A DNA stretch of 62,953 nucleotides from positions 1 through 62,953 of the forward strand of contig JBFWVD010000029.1 of assembly GCA_050246915.1 (NCBI GenBank). Direction: 5' to 3'. This document shows, in pieces, positions 9,639 through 18,097 of the stretch. Source of the DNA: JBFWVD01 sp050246915 (GTDB lineage Bacteria; Actinomycetota; Acidimicrobiia; Acidimicrobiales; Ilumatobacteraceae). The translations under genes were made by a program, and so were the position numbers. Every line of letters starts with the position of its first letter. Positions within the stretch are counted from its first letter, which is position 1. The notes below the pieces were generated by a model. It worked only from the letters and a program-made list of their open reading frames with translations. It was not told the origin of the DNA and did no database searches.

Positions 9639-10880
9639 TCAGTGCCCCTTGTTCAGATCGTCTTCGGAGAAGTACAGGTGCTCGGGGAACGCGTTGAGCG
9701 GATCGGACCGCTCGCAATAGACGATGCCGGTCTCGCCGTCCCAGTCACACGGCCCGTGGTTGAGCACGTACATGAGCCCCGCGCCCTCGAGGTCGGTGCC
9801 GACGCACAGATGCTTGGCCATGGCGGTGTACATGGTCTTGCGCGTGACGAAATCGAGTTCGATCTCTCCGCCGTCCCACTTCAGCCCGATGGGCAGATGC
9901 TCGTCGGCCATCTTCAGTTCCCGCAGACGTGGCGTCTTGGTGACCTTGGCGTGGTGGAACACCCCGTCGATGTACACGAAGCCGCCCTCGAGCGTGATCT
10001 CACCGGCCGGTGTCCAATAGCGACAGATGCCCCACGTGCGGCCCGACTCGGGATAGATGCCACCGGCGATGATGTGCCCGCCCCATACCGCGGTGGGTCC
10101 GGTGCCACGCGGGCCGCGTGAGTGATCGCGCCAGCCGTAGCCGTTGAACTTGTACGTGCCCGTCGTCAGCGTGACGGTGCCGGTGGCCTTGTACAGCTGC
10201 TCGTAGTGCTCCTTGGCCCAGTCCTGCTTGTCCATGGAGCCGGCACCGGCACCCTCCACTGTGGTGGACGTGTGGGCGTCCCACACCGGGCTGATGAACT
10301 CGATGTCGAGATCGATGGTGAAGCGCTGCACCTTCGACAACGTGGCGAGGCCCTTTTGCATCTCCTCGTTGGTGGTGTGCACACCCACGCCGTCGCAGGT
10401 GACCTTCCACTTCTTCCACGGCTCGATGCAACGAAAGTTGATGTTGGCGCCACCGGGCCGCTGCTCGGGCGGCGTATGGGTGTAGGCGAGGATCGACAAG
10501 ATGCCGCCGTCGCCGGGCAGGTACACGTATGCCCGGTCCTCCCACATCGTCCAGTCGCTCGGCATGGTGCCGAGGTGCAACCACATGCCGATGTCGCATG
10601 CCGGGTCATAGATGGCGAACAGCATGTTCTCTGTCCAGTTCGCCACGCCCGGTGGCGGCGCCGGCATCACCTGCTCGGCGATGTCGGGCAGACCGCACGA
10701 CCACACCGCGGCGGCGGCCTTCTTGCCGAGCTTCTTGGCGGGCTGGGCCTTGGACGGCTTGGCCTTGGCCAGCTCGCCGGCGGCTGTCGCCTTTGCCGCC
10801 GCGGTCTTCTTGCTGGACTTCTTGGCCGGCTTGTCGTGCGACTTCTTCTTGTCGGACTTGGACTTCGAGGACGATGCCAT
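9639..10880 (-). CDS. DUF7065/tocopherol-cyclase-like protein with Lys/Ala-rich N-terminal tail
   Basis: 413 aa. The first ~58 residues are a Lys/Ala/Ser-rich tail with repeated AK and KK units, resembling the tails of actinobacterial histone-like proteins. From ~75 a beta-rich domain follows (W-T-E-N-M-L-F-A-I-Y-D, then Y-V-Y-L-P, then G-Y-G-W-R-D-H-S-R-G-P-R) that I associate with the DUF7064/7065 or CrtC/AttH-like lipocalin-type families acting on lipids, terpenoids or steroids. The H-S-R-G-P-R motif is the strongest clue. It is upstream of and nearly abuts the APH-like gene. Confidence 0.6.
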   Translation of the reverse strand: MASSSKSKSDKKKSHDKPAKKSSKKTAAAKATAAGELAKAKPSKAQPAKKLGKKAAAAVWSCGLPDIAEQVMPAPPPGVANWTENMLFAIYDPACDIGMWLHLGTMPSDWTMWEDRAYVYLPGDGGILSILAYTHTPPEQRPGGANINFRCIEPWKKWKVTCDGVGVHTTNEEMQKGLATLSKVQRFTIDLDIEFISPVWDAHTSTTVEGAGAGSMDKQDWAKEHYEQLYKATGTVTLTTGTYKFNGYGWRDHSRGPRGTGPTAVWGGHIIAGGIYPESGRTWGICRYWTPAGEITLEGGFVYIDGVFHHAKVTKTPRLRELKMADEHLPIGLKWDGGEIELDFVTRKTMYTAMAKHLCVGTDLEGAGLMYVLNHGPCDWDGETGIVYCERSDPLNAFPEHLYFSEDDLNKGH

Positions 10881-11243
10881 GATCAGTTCCGCTCCAGTTG
10901 GTGTGTTCGACTGCTCGAGTTGCGACTGGTCGAGTCACGACTGCTCGGCGCTTCGGCCATGGCGTCGTCCTCCCCGTGAACGCTCGTCGCGACGGTCCCC
11001 ACCGACGCGCGCAGGCAACCTCCGCTGCCCGGGTGACACTAGCGCTGAGGGTCTTCGGTCGTGGCCTGGCTCGTGGAGGGCTTCGGCCGTGGCTGTGCCG
11101 GTGGACGGCTCGCTTGGGCGTGGCTGGCGGACGGCCCGATGCCGGGGAGATTCGCCGCTCCAGTTCGCCGGCCAGCGAGTCGATACCTCCACGGCGACCG
11201 TCGATCGGGCGAAGGCCGCGCACGGACTCGGAGGCGGAGTCAG
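10881..11243. other. Non-coding divergent interval with short repeats
   Basis: The interval separates a minus-strand and a plus-strand gene. At 10909-10950 it contains three imperfect head-to-tail copies of a 15-bp unit (GACTGCTCGAGTTGC, GACTGGTCGAGTCAC, GACTGCTCGGCG...) directly upstream of the DUF7065-like gene. Around 11057-11105 there are looser repeats of CTTCGGYCGTGGC. No credible gene is seen. Confidence 0.5.
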
Positions 11244-11987
11244 ATGATCGGCATAGGCGACGGCTACGACCACCATGTCGCGCGTTCGGGCGCGCCTGAC
11301 GGTCCGCGATGTCGGGTCTGTGGCGCACAGCCGGCGATTCCGGTCCAGTTCACCCGCGGGGTCGGGATGCTGGTGCTTCGCCATCAGTACACGGTCAAGG
11401 GGGTCTATTGCCGAGACTGTGGACTGGCGGTGGGCCGCGACAGCACCAACAAGACGCTCATCACCGGTTGGTGGGGCCTGTTGTCGTTCTTCACGAACCT
11501 GGCGTTCGTGGCCGGAGCGGTCGGGGAGTTGCGTCGATTGCGGCGCCTCGAGCGGCCGGCCAACGGCACCAGACCATCGATGTCACCGGGACCGTCGCTG
11601 TTGGCGCGTCCGGGACCGGTGTTCAGCGTGTGCGTGTTCGGTCTCCTCGCCGTGTACCTCACCGGGCATCTCAGCCTCGCCGGGTCGACGTCGGGTGAGT
11701 CGGTAGCCGCGCCAGCTCCGGCGGCGTCGAGCCGCGCCACCAAGCACTCCGGCCCGCCCCAGCAGTTGACCGTGCGCCGCAACGATCTCACGTGGCAGGT
11801 GCGCGGGTGCGTGCACGTCATGTCGACCTCGGCTGGGCTCGTCGACTGCACGGGACCGTTCGACGCCATGGTGGTGCAACTCACCGACGATCCCGCCAAC
11901 TGTGCCGTCGAGGTGGAGTACTTCGTGCACCTCTCCAGCGGCGTCGCCTGCATCCGGATGCTGCCCTATCCGTACGTGCCCAGCTGA
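11244..11987 (+). CDS. Zinc-ribbon membrane protein, unknown function
   Basis: 247 aa from ATG 11244 with GGAGG upstream. The N-terminal ~65 residues carry two CxxC pairs (C-R-V-C-G and C-R-D-C-G) typical of a zinc ribbon. A hydrophobic segment follows at ~75-95 (LLSFFTNLAFVAGAVG) and a clear membrane span near 130-150 (VFSVCVFGLLAVYLTGHL). The C-terminal ~95 residues are a small, probably external, cysteine-containing domain. The arrangement resembles many uncharacterised actinobacterial membrane proteins. Confidence 0.65.
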   Translation: MIGIGDGYDHHVARSGAPDGPRCRVCGAQPAIPVQFTRGVGMLVLRHQYTVKGVYCRDCGLAVGRDSTNKTLITGWWGLLSFFTNLAFVAGAVGELRRLRRLERPANGTRPSMSPGPSLLARPGPVFSVCVFGLLAVYLTGHLSLAGSTSGESVAAPAPAASSRATKHSGPPQQLTVRRNDLTWQVRGCVHVMSTSAGLVDCTGPFDAMVVQLTDDPANCAVEVEYFVHLSSGVACIRMLPYPYVPS

Positions 11988-12017
11988 ACGCACGCAGCTG
12001 ACAGCGCGCGCCACCGC

Positions 12018-12689
12018 TCAGATCGGGATGATGGGGGCGCGGGGGATCGATCGCGTCGGGCCGCTCCAGCGCAGATGGGCGGCGAGCGCCCCGGCGGCGA
12101 GGGCGGCCCATGCGCACCACAGCGAAGCGAAGCCCTCGATGGTGAGGTTGGCCAGGACCACGACGGCCACGAAGTTCACGACACCGAAGATGGCCACGTT
12201 GCGATATCCCGACAGCACCAGCGATCCGCACACGGCGACCACGTAGGCGCTCACGATCACCCCGGTGGCGGCCAGACCGGTGTGATAGCCGAGATGATGT
12301 GGATGCTCGACCGCGGTGACCGGCCCTCGCAGCATGAAGCCGAGCAATGAGGTCGACACGGCCACGCCCAGCGCAACGAAGCCGAAGATGGCGTTCTTGC
12401 GCTTGCCTGGCGGCTCGAGCGCCCACACACCGAGGGGCACGTAGGTGGGGAGCACCACGAACGCGAACAACAGGTAGATCCAGGTGGCGATTGTGCCCAG
12501 GTCAGAGCTGATGTTGCCGCGGAGCCCCCACCACACGAAGGCCTCGATGATCTCGTGGACCCCCAACATCACCGGTAGCGCCGCTAGCAGAGCGTGGTTG
12601 CGCCGCCCCTTTACGTGGCGGAGCGCGTCAATTCCAATTGCAAAGATGACGGCCCCGCCGATGAGATCGGCTTCGGGGGAGAAGCACAT
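12018..12689 (-). CDS. DUF6629-like integral membrane protein
   Basis: 223 aa. It begins MCFSPEADLIGGAVIFAIGI, the signature opening of a membrane-protein family (M-C-F-S-x-x-A) that I place in DUF6629. About seven hydrophobic segments are visible (for example LLAALPVMLGVHEIIEAFVW, IYLLFAFVVLPTYVPLGVW, FGVVNFVAVVVLANLTIEG). Upstream in-frame starts exist but add charged sequence with no family resemblance. Function unknown. It is convergent with the zinc-ribbon gene and divergent from the next. Confidence 0.7.
   Translation of the reverse strand: MCFSPEADLIGGAVIFAIGIDALRHVKGRRNHALLAALPVMLGVHEIIEAFVWWGLRGNISSDLGTIATWIYLLFAFVVLPTYVPLGVWALEPPGKRKNAIFGFVALGVAVSTSLLGFMLRGPVTAVEHPHHLGYHTGLAATGVIVSAYVVAVCGSLVLSGYRNVAIFGVVNFVAVVVLANLTIEGFASLWCAWAALAAGALAAHLRWSGPTRSIPRAPIIPI
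12627..12642. repeat. GTCAA-N6-TTGCA variant palindrome
   Basis: GTCAA, spacer TTCCAA, TTGCA, inside the DUF6629 gene. Mixed-half-site member of the palindrome family. Confidence 0.4.
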
Positions 12690-12873
12690 CGTCGGACCGT
12701 AACAGCGAACTGTCCGGACCAGTGACCCATCCGGCACGCTGGGTGACCAGGGCGAAGATCTTCGTGCGTGGGTGACCGAATGATCTGACCCTGGGTGTCG
12801 CGTGTGGCTACGTTCAAGGGATGCCCGGCCCGCAGTCGTACCCCAACGCCGGGCGGTGCGGGAGTTGAACACG

Positions 12874-13665
12874 GTGCGAACTCGAACAGCGACAACGTGT
12901 CGCCTCTGCTCGTGCGCGGTCGCGCCGGGCGATCTGGCGTGGTGGGACGAGATCACCGAGAGCTTCGTGTGCTCGTCTTGCGAAGCCACTCGGCGGGAGG
13001 TGGACTCGATGGGCGGCAACTGGGCGGCGCCGCTGCCGCCGCCGGGTGCACACGGTTCGCGAGTGGTCGAGGCGCCGGCGGAGCGCGGTGCGTCGCCTGT
13101 GTCGTCTGTGTCATCTGGTCGGCCCAAGGGCTTGTTCGGCCGGGTGCGAGACAGCGCTCGCAAGGCGTTGGGGTTCGAGGAGTCGGTGGCGGTGGCGCCG
13201 CTGGAGTTGCAGAGCCTGGTCGAGCATCTCGATCACATGGCGCCGGCGGTCCTGGCCCTCCACTGTCGCGTGGCGCCCGGTACTGCCATCGTGATCGATC
13301 ACGTGGTGGTGGCCAGCTCGGGCATCTACGTGATCACCTCCGACGTGACGGTGGGCGAAGCCCATCACGTGTCGGACACGATCGTGGTCGGTGGCATCGA
13401 TCGCACGGCGATGGTCGACCATGCGCTGGCGCGGGCCACAGCGATGATGAGCACGGTGCGCAGCGTGTCCGATGCGCCGGTGCGAGCCGTGCTGTGCTTC
13501 GAGCACGCCACGTGGCCGTTGTTCGCCAAGCCGTTCACCACCGACGGTGTGCTCGTGACATGGCCGAGCGCGTTGCCGATGACGCTCATGATGCAAGGCG
13601 TGCTCGACGAGGATCAGCGCTACGACCTGATCGAGCACCTCGTGTCGGTCATGCCGCACGCCTGA
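12874..13665 (+). CDS. Zinc-ribbon plus NERD-like nuclease-related protein
   Basis: About 263 aa from GTG 12874; an earlier start (GTG 12856 or ATG 12802) cannot be excluded. The N-terminus has a zinc ribbon (C-R-L-C near residue 11, F-V-C-S-S-C near 35). After a Pro/Ser spacer, residues ~130-190 match the NERD core: T-A-I-V-I-D-H-V-V-V-A-S-S-G-I-Y-V-I-T-S, although the usual D-x-K is replaced by T-S-D, so nuclease activity is doubtful. One of three NERD-like proteins in the window. Confidence 0.6.
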   Translation: MRTRTATTCRLCSCAVAPGDLAWWDEITESFVCSSCEATRREVDSMGGNWAAPLPPPGAHGSRVVEAPAERGASPVSSVSSGRPKGLFGRVRDSARKALGFEESVAVAPLELQSLVEHLDHMAPAVLALHCRVAPGTAIVIDHVVVASSGIYVITSDVTVGEAHHVSDTIVVGGIDRTAMVDHALARATAMMSTVRSVSDAPVRAVLCFEHATWPLFAKPFTTDGVLVTWPSALPMTLMMQGVLDEDQRYDLIEHLVSVMPHA

Positions 13666-13685
13666 AGTCGTTGTCGCTGTAGGTC

Positions 13686-13740
13686 GGCTGGTTGCGGCTG
13701 GTTGCGGCTGGTTGCGGCTGGTTGCGCGGCGGCTGGTTGC
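13686..13740 (+). repeat. Tandem GGCTGGTTGC decamer
   Basis: Four perfect head-to-tail copies of GGCTGGTTGC at 13686-13725 and a fifth at 13731-13740, between the 3' ends of two convergent genes. A short microsatellite likely to vary in copy number; no function is visible. Confidence 0.85.
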
Positions 13741-13747
13741 CGGGTGA

Positions 13748-14575
13748 TCAGCTGAGCTGTTCGGCCACCGTCGGGTTGGCCAGTTCTCCGATGCCGTCGA
13801 TGCCACACCGCACCGTTTGACCGCCGTGCAGGAACACCGGTGGGGTGCGCCCGGCGCCCACTCCGCTCGGTGTGCCGGTGGCGATCAGATCGCCGGGCTG
13901 CAACTGCACACACGTGGAGATGTAGGCGATGAGCGTGGGGACGTCGAACACCATGTCGCTGGTGTTGCCGTCCTGCATCCGCGTCCCGTCGACCTCGGTC
14001 CACAGCCGCAGCGCTGTCGGGTCGGCGAACTCGTCGAGGGTGACCAGGCACGGGCCGACCGGCGTGGCATTGGGCCACGTCTTGCCCTGCAACCATTGTT
14101 GCGTTCGGTACTGATGGTCGCGCATGGACGTGTCATTCACGATGGTGAAACCGGCTACGTGATCGAGCGCAACGTCAGTTGACACACGTCGCGTGGGCGA
14201 GCCGATGACGACGCCGAGCTCCACCTCCCAATCGACCTTGGTCGACTCCGGTGGGAGGACGATGGCGTCGGTGGGGCCGATGAGGGCGTCGGGGAACTTG
14301 TTGAACAACGTGGGGAAGTCGGGCACGGTGTTGCCCAACTCGGCGATGTGGGCCCGGTAGTTCTGGCCGACGCACACGGTGCGGGCCGGCCGCACGAGGG
14401 CGTCGAGGGTCGCTGTTGCCGCCGGTGTGCGCGGGCCGTCGCTGCTTGCTCGCTGTCGCCAATCGGGCTCGGCCAACAACTCGACCAGCGACGGGTAGGG
14501 CAGCGCCACCAGATCGTCGCCGTCGATGCGGGCTGCTCGGGTGCCGGTCGGGGTTCGCATGGTGACGAGGCGCAT
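13748..14575 (-). CDS. Fumarylacetoacetate hydrolase family protein
   Basis: 275 aa. Typical FAH fold: the entry motif VGQNYRAHIAE with His75, metal ligands E117 and E119 in DWEVELGVVIG, D148 in FTIVNDTSMRD, then the conserved Q-W-x-x-G-K-T-W and GDLIATGTPSGVG. Enzymes of this family cleave or decarboxylate carbon-carbon bonds of beta-diketo acids in aromatic degradation and need Mg or Ca; the exact substrate is not readable. Start at ATG 14575. It is divergent from the fused CoA-transferase gene. Confidence 0.9.
   Translation of the reverse strand: MRLVTMRTPTGTRAARIDGDDLVALPYPSLVELLAEPDWRQRASSDGPRTPAATATLDALVRPARTVCVGQNYRAHIAELGNTVPDFPTLFNKFPDALIGPTDAIVLPPESTKVDWEVELGVVIGSPTRRVSTDVALDHVAGFTIVNDTSMRDHQYRTQQWLQGKTWPNATPVGPCLVTLDEFADPTALRLWTEVDGTRMQDGNTSDMVFDVPTLIAYISTCVQLQPGDLIATGTPSGVGAGRTPPVFLHGGQTVRCGIDGIGELANPTVAEQLS
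14168..14183. repeat. CGCAA-N6-TTGAC variant palindrome
   Basis: Inside the FAH-family gene, spacer CGTCAG. A GCAA-N6-TTGC relative lies at 14089-14102 in the same gene. Confidence 0.4.
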
Positions 14576-14681
14576 GGTGGCGACGGTAGCTGTCGGCGGC
14601 GAGGCGACCCGGCCCTTGGTCGTCCATCTAACGTGCGCGTGGGGTTGTTGTTCGCCGGCAGCGGGACTCGGGGGTGAGGCG

Positions 14682-16952
14682 ATGGGTGACGAGGACGACG
14701 CGGGGTCGCCAGCACCCGGGCCGCTCGCCGATGTGCGGGTGCTCGATCTCTCCGATGAGCGTGCCGGAGCCGTGGGCACCATGCTGCTCGCCGATCTGGG
14801 CGCCGATGTGGTGCGCCCCTTCGTGCCCGGCGGACCGCACGAGCGGGCCGATCGCGTCGAGCACGCCGCTGCGGTGTGCTGGGACCGGGGCAAGCGTTAC
14901 GTGCGCGTCGATGGGCTCGACCCGCGCTCGTGTGCCGAGATGGCCGAGTTGTTGGCAGCGTGCGATGTGGTGATCATCGATGAACGCCCCAGCGCGCTGG
15001 GCGAGCACGGTCTCGTCGCCGATGATCTGGCGGCCCGTGCGCCCCATGCCGTGGTCGGCTGGTTCCCCACGAACGGCACCCGCGGCCCCGACGCCGAACT
15101 GCCCAGCGATCCGTTGGTGCTCTCGGCGCTGTCGGGCTACGCGCAGCTGCAGTGCTCGGCCACCGACACGCCGATCGCGCCGGTGGTGCCGGCCACCTCC
15201 AATATCCACGGCGCGCTGGCCGCGGCGAGCGTGATCGCCACCCTCATCGAACGTGAGCGATCGGGCCGGGGGCAGAGCGTCACCATCACCGGGCTGCACG
15301 CCGCCGCGCTCATGGTGGCAACGTTGTCGGGCGAGGCGCTCGACACGCCCGAGGTGCGCCGACCGCGTCGCGATCATCGGACCTCGCCGACCTTTCGCAT
15401 CTACTGCTGCGACAACGACGAGTGGCTGTTCCTCGGCGCGTTGACGCCGGCCCTGTTCCTCACCGCGCTCGATGCCATGGACCTGTTGGAGCTCATGGTG
15501 CTGCCCGGCGTCGACGGCGAGTTCCTGAACATGTTCGTGGGCGACAACGGTCTGATGATCTCCGAGGGGCTCGAGCGCCGCTTCGCGTCGCGCTCACGTG
15601 CGCATTGGCTGTCGGTGCTCGGCGCCGCCGGCGTTCCGGTGGCACCCATATCGACCCGTGACGAATGGTTGGCCAGCGAGCCCTATGCCGACACCGGTGG
15701 ATCGGTGATGCGCACCCATCCGGTGCTCGGCGCGGTGAGCCTCCCCAGCACGCCGCTGCATCTGTCGGTGAGTGCGGTGAGCGTTGGGGCTGTTGACGAT
15801 CAGGCGCAGGCTGGGTCGGTGCAGGGGATCTGGTCGCCGCGGTCGTTGCCGGCATTGACGGTCCCTGGCCCACCAACCCCGAGCGACGCGCCGCTGGCCG
15901 GCGTCCGCGTCATCGACATGTCGGGCTTCATGGCCGGCCCCATCGGACCGATGCTCATGCGGCAATGGGGTGCCGAGGTGATCAAGGTGGAGCCGCCCGC
16001 CGGCGATGCCTATCGGCTGTTCACGTTGTCGTACGCGTCGGTGAACCAGGGCAAGCGTTCGGTGGTGCTCGATCTGTCCGATCCGGCGCAGCAACGGACC
16101 TTGCGGGAGTTGGCGAACGGGGCCGATGTCTTCATCGACAACCTGCGCCCGCGACTTCGGGAGCGCTTCGGCCTCGACACCGAGACACTCTCGGCGCGCA
16201 ACCCGGGGTTGGTGCACACCACCATCGCCGCCTTCGCCGGGGACGGCCCATGGTCCACGGTGCCCGGCTTCGATCCGGTGCTCCAGGCGTGGAGTGGCCT
16301 CATGCACGCCAGCGGCATCGACGGGCAGCCGTACTACACGTCCACCGGCTACCACGACGTGGCCACCGGTGCGCTGTCCACGTTGGGGACGCTGGCCGCG
16401 TTGTTCGCGCGGCGCCGGCTGGGCCGAGGGCAACGGGTGATGGTGTCGCTGGCCAACTCCACCAAGCTCGTGCAACTCGACGAGTTCACCCGCTATGACG
16501 GCCGGCCTCAACGGGCGCGCGGTGGCATCGATTTCGTGGGCTCGGGGCCGTTGCACCGCTACTACCAAGCGCTTGACGGTTGGTTGGCGGTGTGCGCTTC
16601 GAGCGATCTGCTGCCGGTGATGCTCGGCTGGATCGGCGCTGCGGATCATGTGGCACACGGTGATCAGGTGCGCATCGAAGCAGCGATCGCCGATGTCGTG
16701 CGTGGTCGGCGGCGCGACGACGTGCTGGCCGAGCTGACCGCACGGGGCATCGCGTGCGTGCGGGTGGTGGATGGTGACGAGCGGGGACACGATCCACATT
16801 TGGTCGCCGAGTCGGTGCTGCACATCGTGGACGATCCGGGCATCGGGCGATGCCGGGTGATGGACGGCATCGCCCGGTGGAGTCGATCGATGCGGGTGGA
16901 GACCGACACGGTGCCGGCGCTCGGATCGAGCGAGCCGGTCTGGGGGCGGTGA
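14682..16952 (+). CDS. Fused double CaiB/BaiF family CoA-transferase
   Basis: 756 aa, about twice the usual length: two family III CoA-transferase domains in one chain (~15-390 and ~405-745). The first opens LADVRVLDLSDERAGAVGTM, the second LAGVRVIDMSGFMAGPIGPM. The second retains N-Q-G-K-R-S-V-V-L-D-L and the stretch GYHDVATGALSTLG, where Asp is at the position of the catalytic aspartate of formyl-CoA transferase. The equivalent stretch of the first (T-S-N-I-H-G-A-L-A-A) lacks Asp. So the N-terminal half may be structural, mimicking the interlocked dimer. The start at ATG 14682 fits the domain start. A second, independent fusion is at 25457. Confidence 0.85.
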   Translation: MGDEDDAGSPAPGPLADVRVLDLSDERAGAVGTMLLADLGADVVRPFVPGGPHERADRVEHAAAVCWDRGKRYVRVDGLDPRSCAEMAELLAACDVVIIDERPSALGEHGLVADDLAARAPHAVVGWFPTNGTRGPDAELPSDPLVLSALSGYAQLQCSATDTPIAPVVPATSNIHGALAAASVIATLIERERSGRGQSVTITGLHAAALMVATLSGEALDTPEVRRPRRDHRTSPTFRIYCCDNDEWLFLGALTPALFLTALDAMDLLELMVLPGVDGEFLNMFVGDNGLMISEGLERRFASRSRAHWLSVLGAAGVPVAPISTRDEWLASEPYADTGGSVMRTHPVLGAVSLPSTPLHLSVSAVSVGAVDDQAQAGSVQGIWSPRSLPALTVPGPPTPSDAPLAGVRVIDMSGFMAGPIGPMLMRQWGAEVIKVEPPAGDAYRLFTLSYASVNQGKRSVVLDLSDPAQQRTLRELANGADVFIDNLRPRLRERFGLDTETLSARNPGLVHTTIAAFAGDGPWSTVPGFDPVLQAWSGLMHASGIDGQPYYTSTGYHDVATGALSTLGTLAALFARRRLGRGQRVMVSLANSTKLVQLDEFTRYDGRPQRARGGIDFVGSGPLHRYYQALDGWLAVCASSDLLPVMLGWIGAADHVAHGDQVRIEAAIADVVRGRRRDDVLAELTARGIACVRVVDGDERGHDPHLVAESVLHIVDDPGIGRCRVMDGIARWSRSMRVETDTVPALGSSEPVWGR

Positions 16953-17025
16953 GCGGGCCGCATTGCGACGGCCACGCTCGCTACGGTGATCGGCGAGGCC
17001 CGTCGCGGGCGGGAGGCGGAGCCGA

Positions 17026-18054
17026 GTGACACGGATCGTGTCGTGGAACATCGACAAGGGCGGGATCGATCAGCACGGCCTGGCCGATGCGCTCGAGGAG
17101 CTCAACCCCGACCTGGCGGTGCTCATCGAGTTCCGCCGGCCGTCGTCCACCGGCGATCTGGCCGCGGTGCTGCGTGGCCGCGGCTGGCGGTCGATGGCGG
17201 TGTCGGCGTTCGATGGCGCGGGCAACGCCGTGCTCGTCGCGGCGCGGGACCCGTTCGATGCTTCGCCGCTCGTCGGCGAGCATCTCGAGCACGGGACGGT
17301 GATGCGGGTCTCGATGCCCGGCGTGAGCTTCGACATCTACGGGTGCGAGTTCCCGGCGACAGGGAAGAAGTGGTCGCATCGGCTCATGTGGGATGCAGTC
17401 CTCGCCCAGGCCGCGGCGTCACCGAGGCCGGTGATGCTGGTGGGGGATCTGAACACCGGCGCCCACGAGATCGATGAAGAGGGATCGTGCATCTGCCGTG
17501 ACGACTTCGCCGATCTGACGGCCATCGGCTGGCGGGACCTGTACCGCGAGGTGCACGGCCAGCAGTTGGCGTTCAGTTGGCGATCGCCGTATGGGAACCG
17601 GTTCCGCATGGACCACGCGCTGGCCCGCGCCGATCTCGCCGCCGAGATCGTCGGGGTCGAGTACGTGAACCATCTCGGTCGCCGTCCGCTGTGGCCCGGG
17701 GTGGCCTATCCGGGGCAGAAGGTGCTCAGCGATCACGCGCCGTTGGTGATCGATGTAGCTGGTGTGTCAACACAGGTTGACGCGCCGGGTGCGGGTTTCG
17801 GTTGGCTCCGATCGTTACGGGGTTTCGCAGCGACGTGCGCGGTCGATGCCGTGCCCGCTGGTGACCTGGTTCAACAGACAGCGCTGCGGATCGATGCCGG
17901 AGAGCTCGAGCAGATCTCCACGATGGACCTCCGCCGGTGCTTGTCGCTCATGGTCGCCGGCATCGACGTCGATGGGCCGCCGGGCGCGCAGCTCGAACTC
18001 GACCTGCGCGCCGTCGAGGCCGAGATCCTGCGCCGCCATCGCCGGGTGCTGTGA
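17026..18054 (+). CDS. Endonuclease/exonuclease/phosphatase family protein
   Basis: 342 aa, GTG start with GGGAGG 10 nt upstream. EEP-fold motifs are in order: VSWNIDKGG (residue 5), E-F-R-R for the metal-binding Glu, GDLNTG (~143), RMDHAL (~195) and LSDHAPLVIDV (~235). About 95 further residues form a C-terminal extension without similarity I recognise. Members hydrolyse phosphodiester bonds in DNA, RNA or lipids; the neighbouring SNF2/SWIM genes make a nucleic acid substrate plausible but unproven. It contains palindrome copy 2. Confidence 0.75.
   Translation: MTRIVSWNIDKGGIDQHGLADALEELNPDLAVLIEFRRPSSTGDLAAVLRGRGWRSMAVSAFDGAGNAVLVAARDPFDASPLVGEHLEHGTVMRVSMPGVSFDIYGCEFPATGKKWSHRLMWDAVLAQAAASPRPVMLVGDLNTGAHEIDEEGSCICRDDFADLTAIGWRDLYREVHGQQLAFSWRSPYGNRFRMDHALARADLAAEIVGVEYVNHLGRRPLWPGVAYPGQKVLSDHAPLVIDVAGVSTQVDAPGAGFGWLRSLRGFAATCAVDAVPAGDLVQQTALRIDAGELEQISTMDLRRCLSLMVAGIDVDGPPGAQLELDLRAVEAEILRRHRRVL
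17766..17781. repeat. GTCAA-N6-TTGAC palindrome, copy 2
   Basis: Exact copy, spacer CACAGG, in the EEP gene, where it forces the codons TCA and GTT that are uncommon in this GC-rich sequence. Confidence 0.7.
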
Positions 18055-18097
18055 GCCCGATATTCGGTGCCCCGCGAGTGTCGACAAAGATGCCTCG

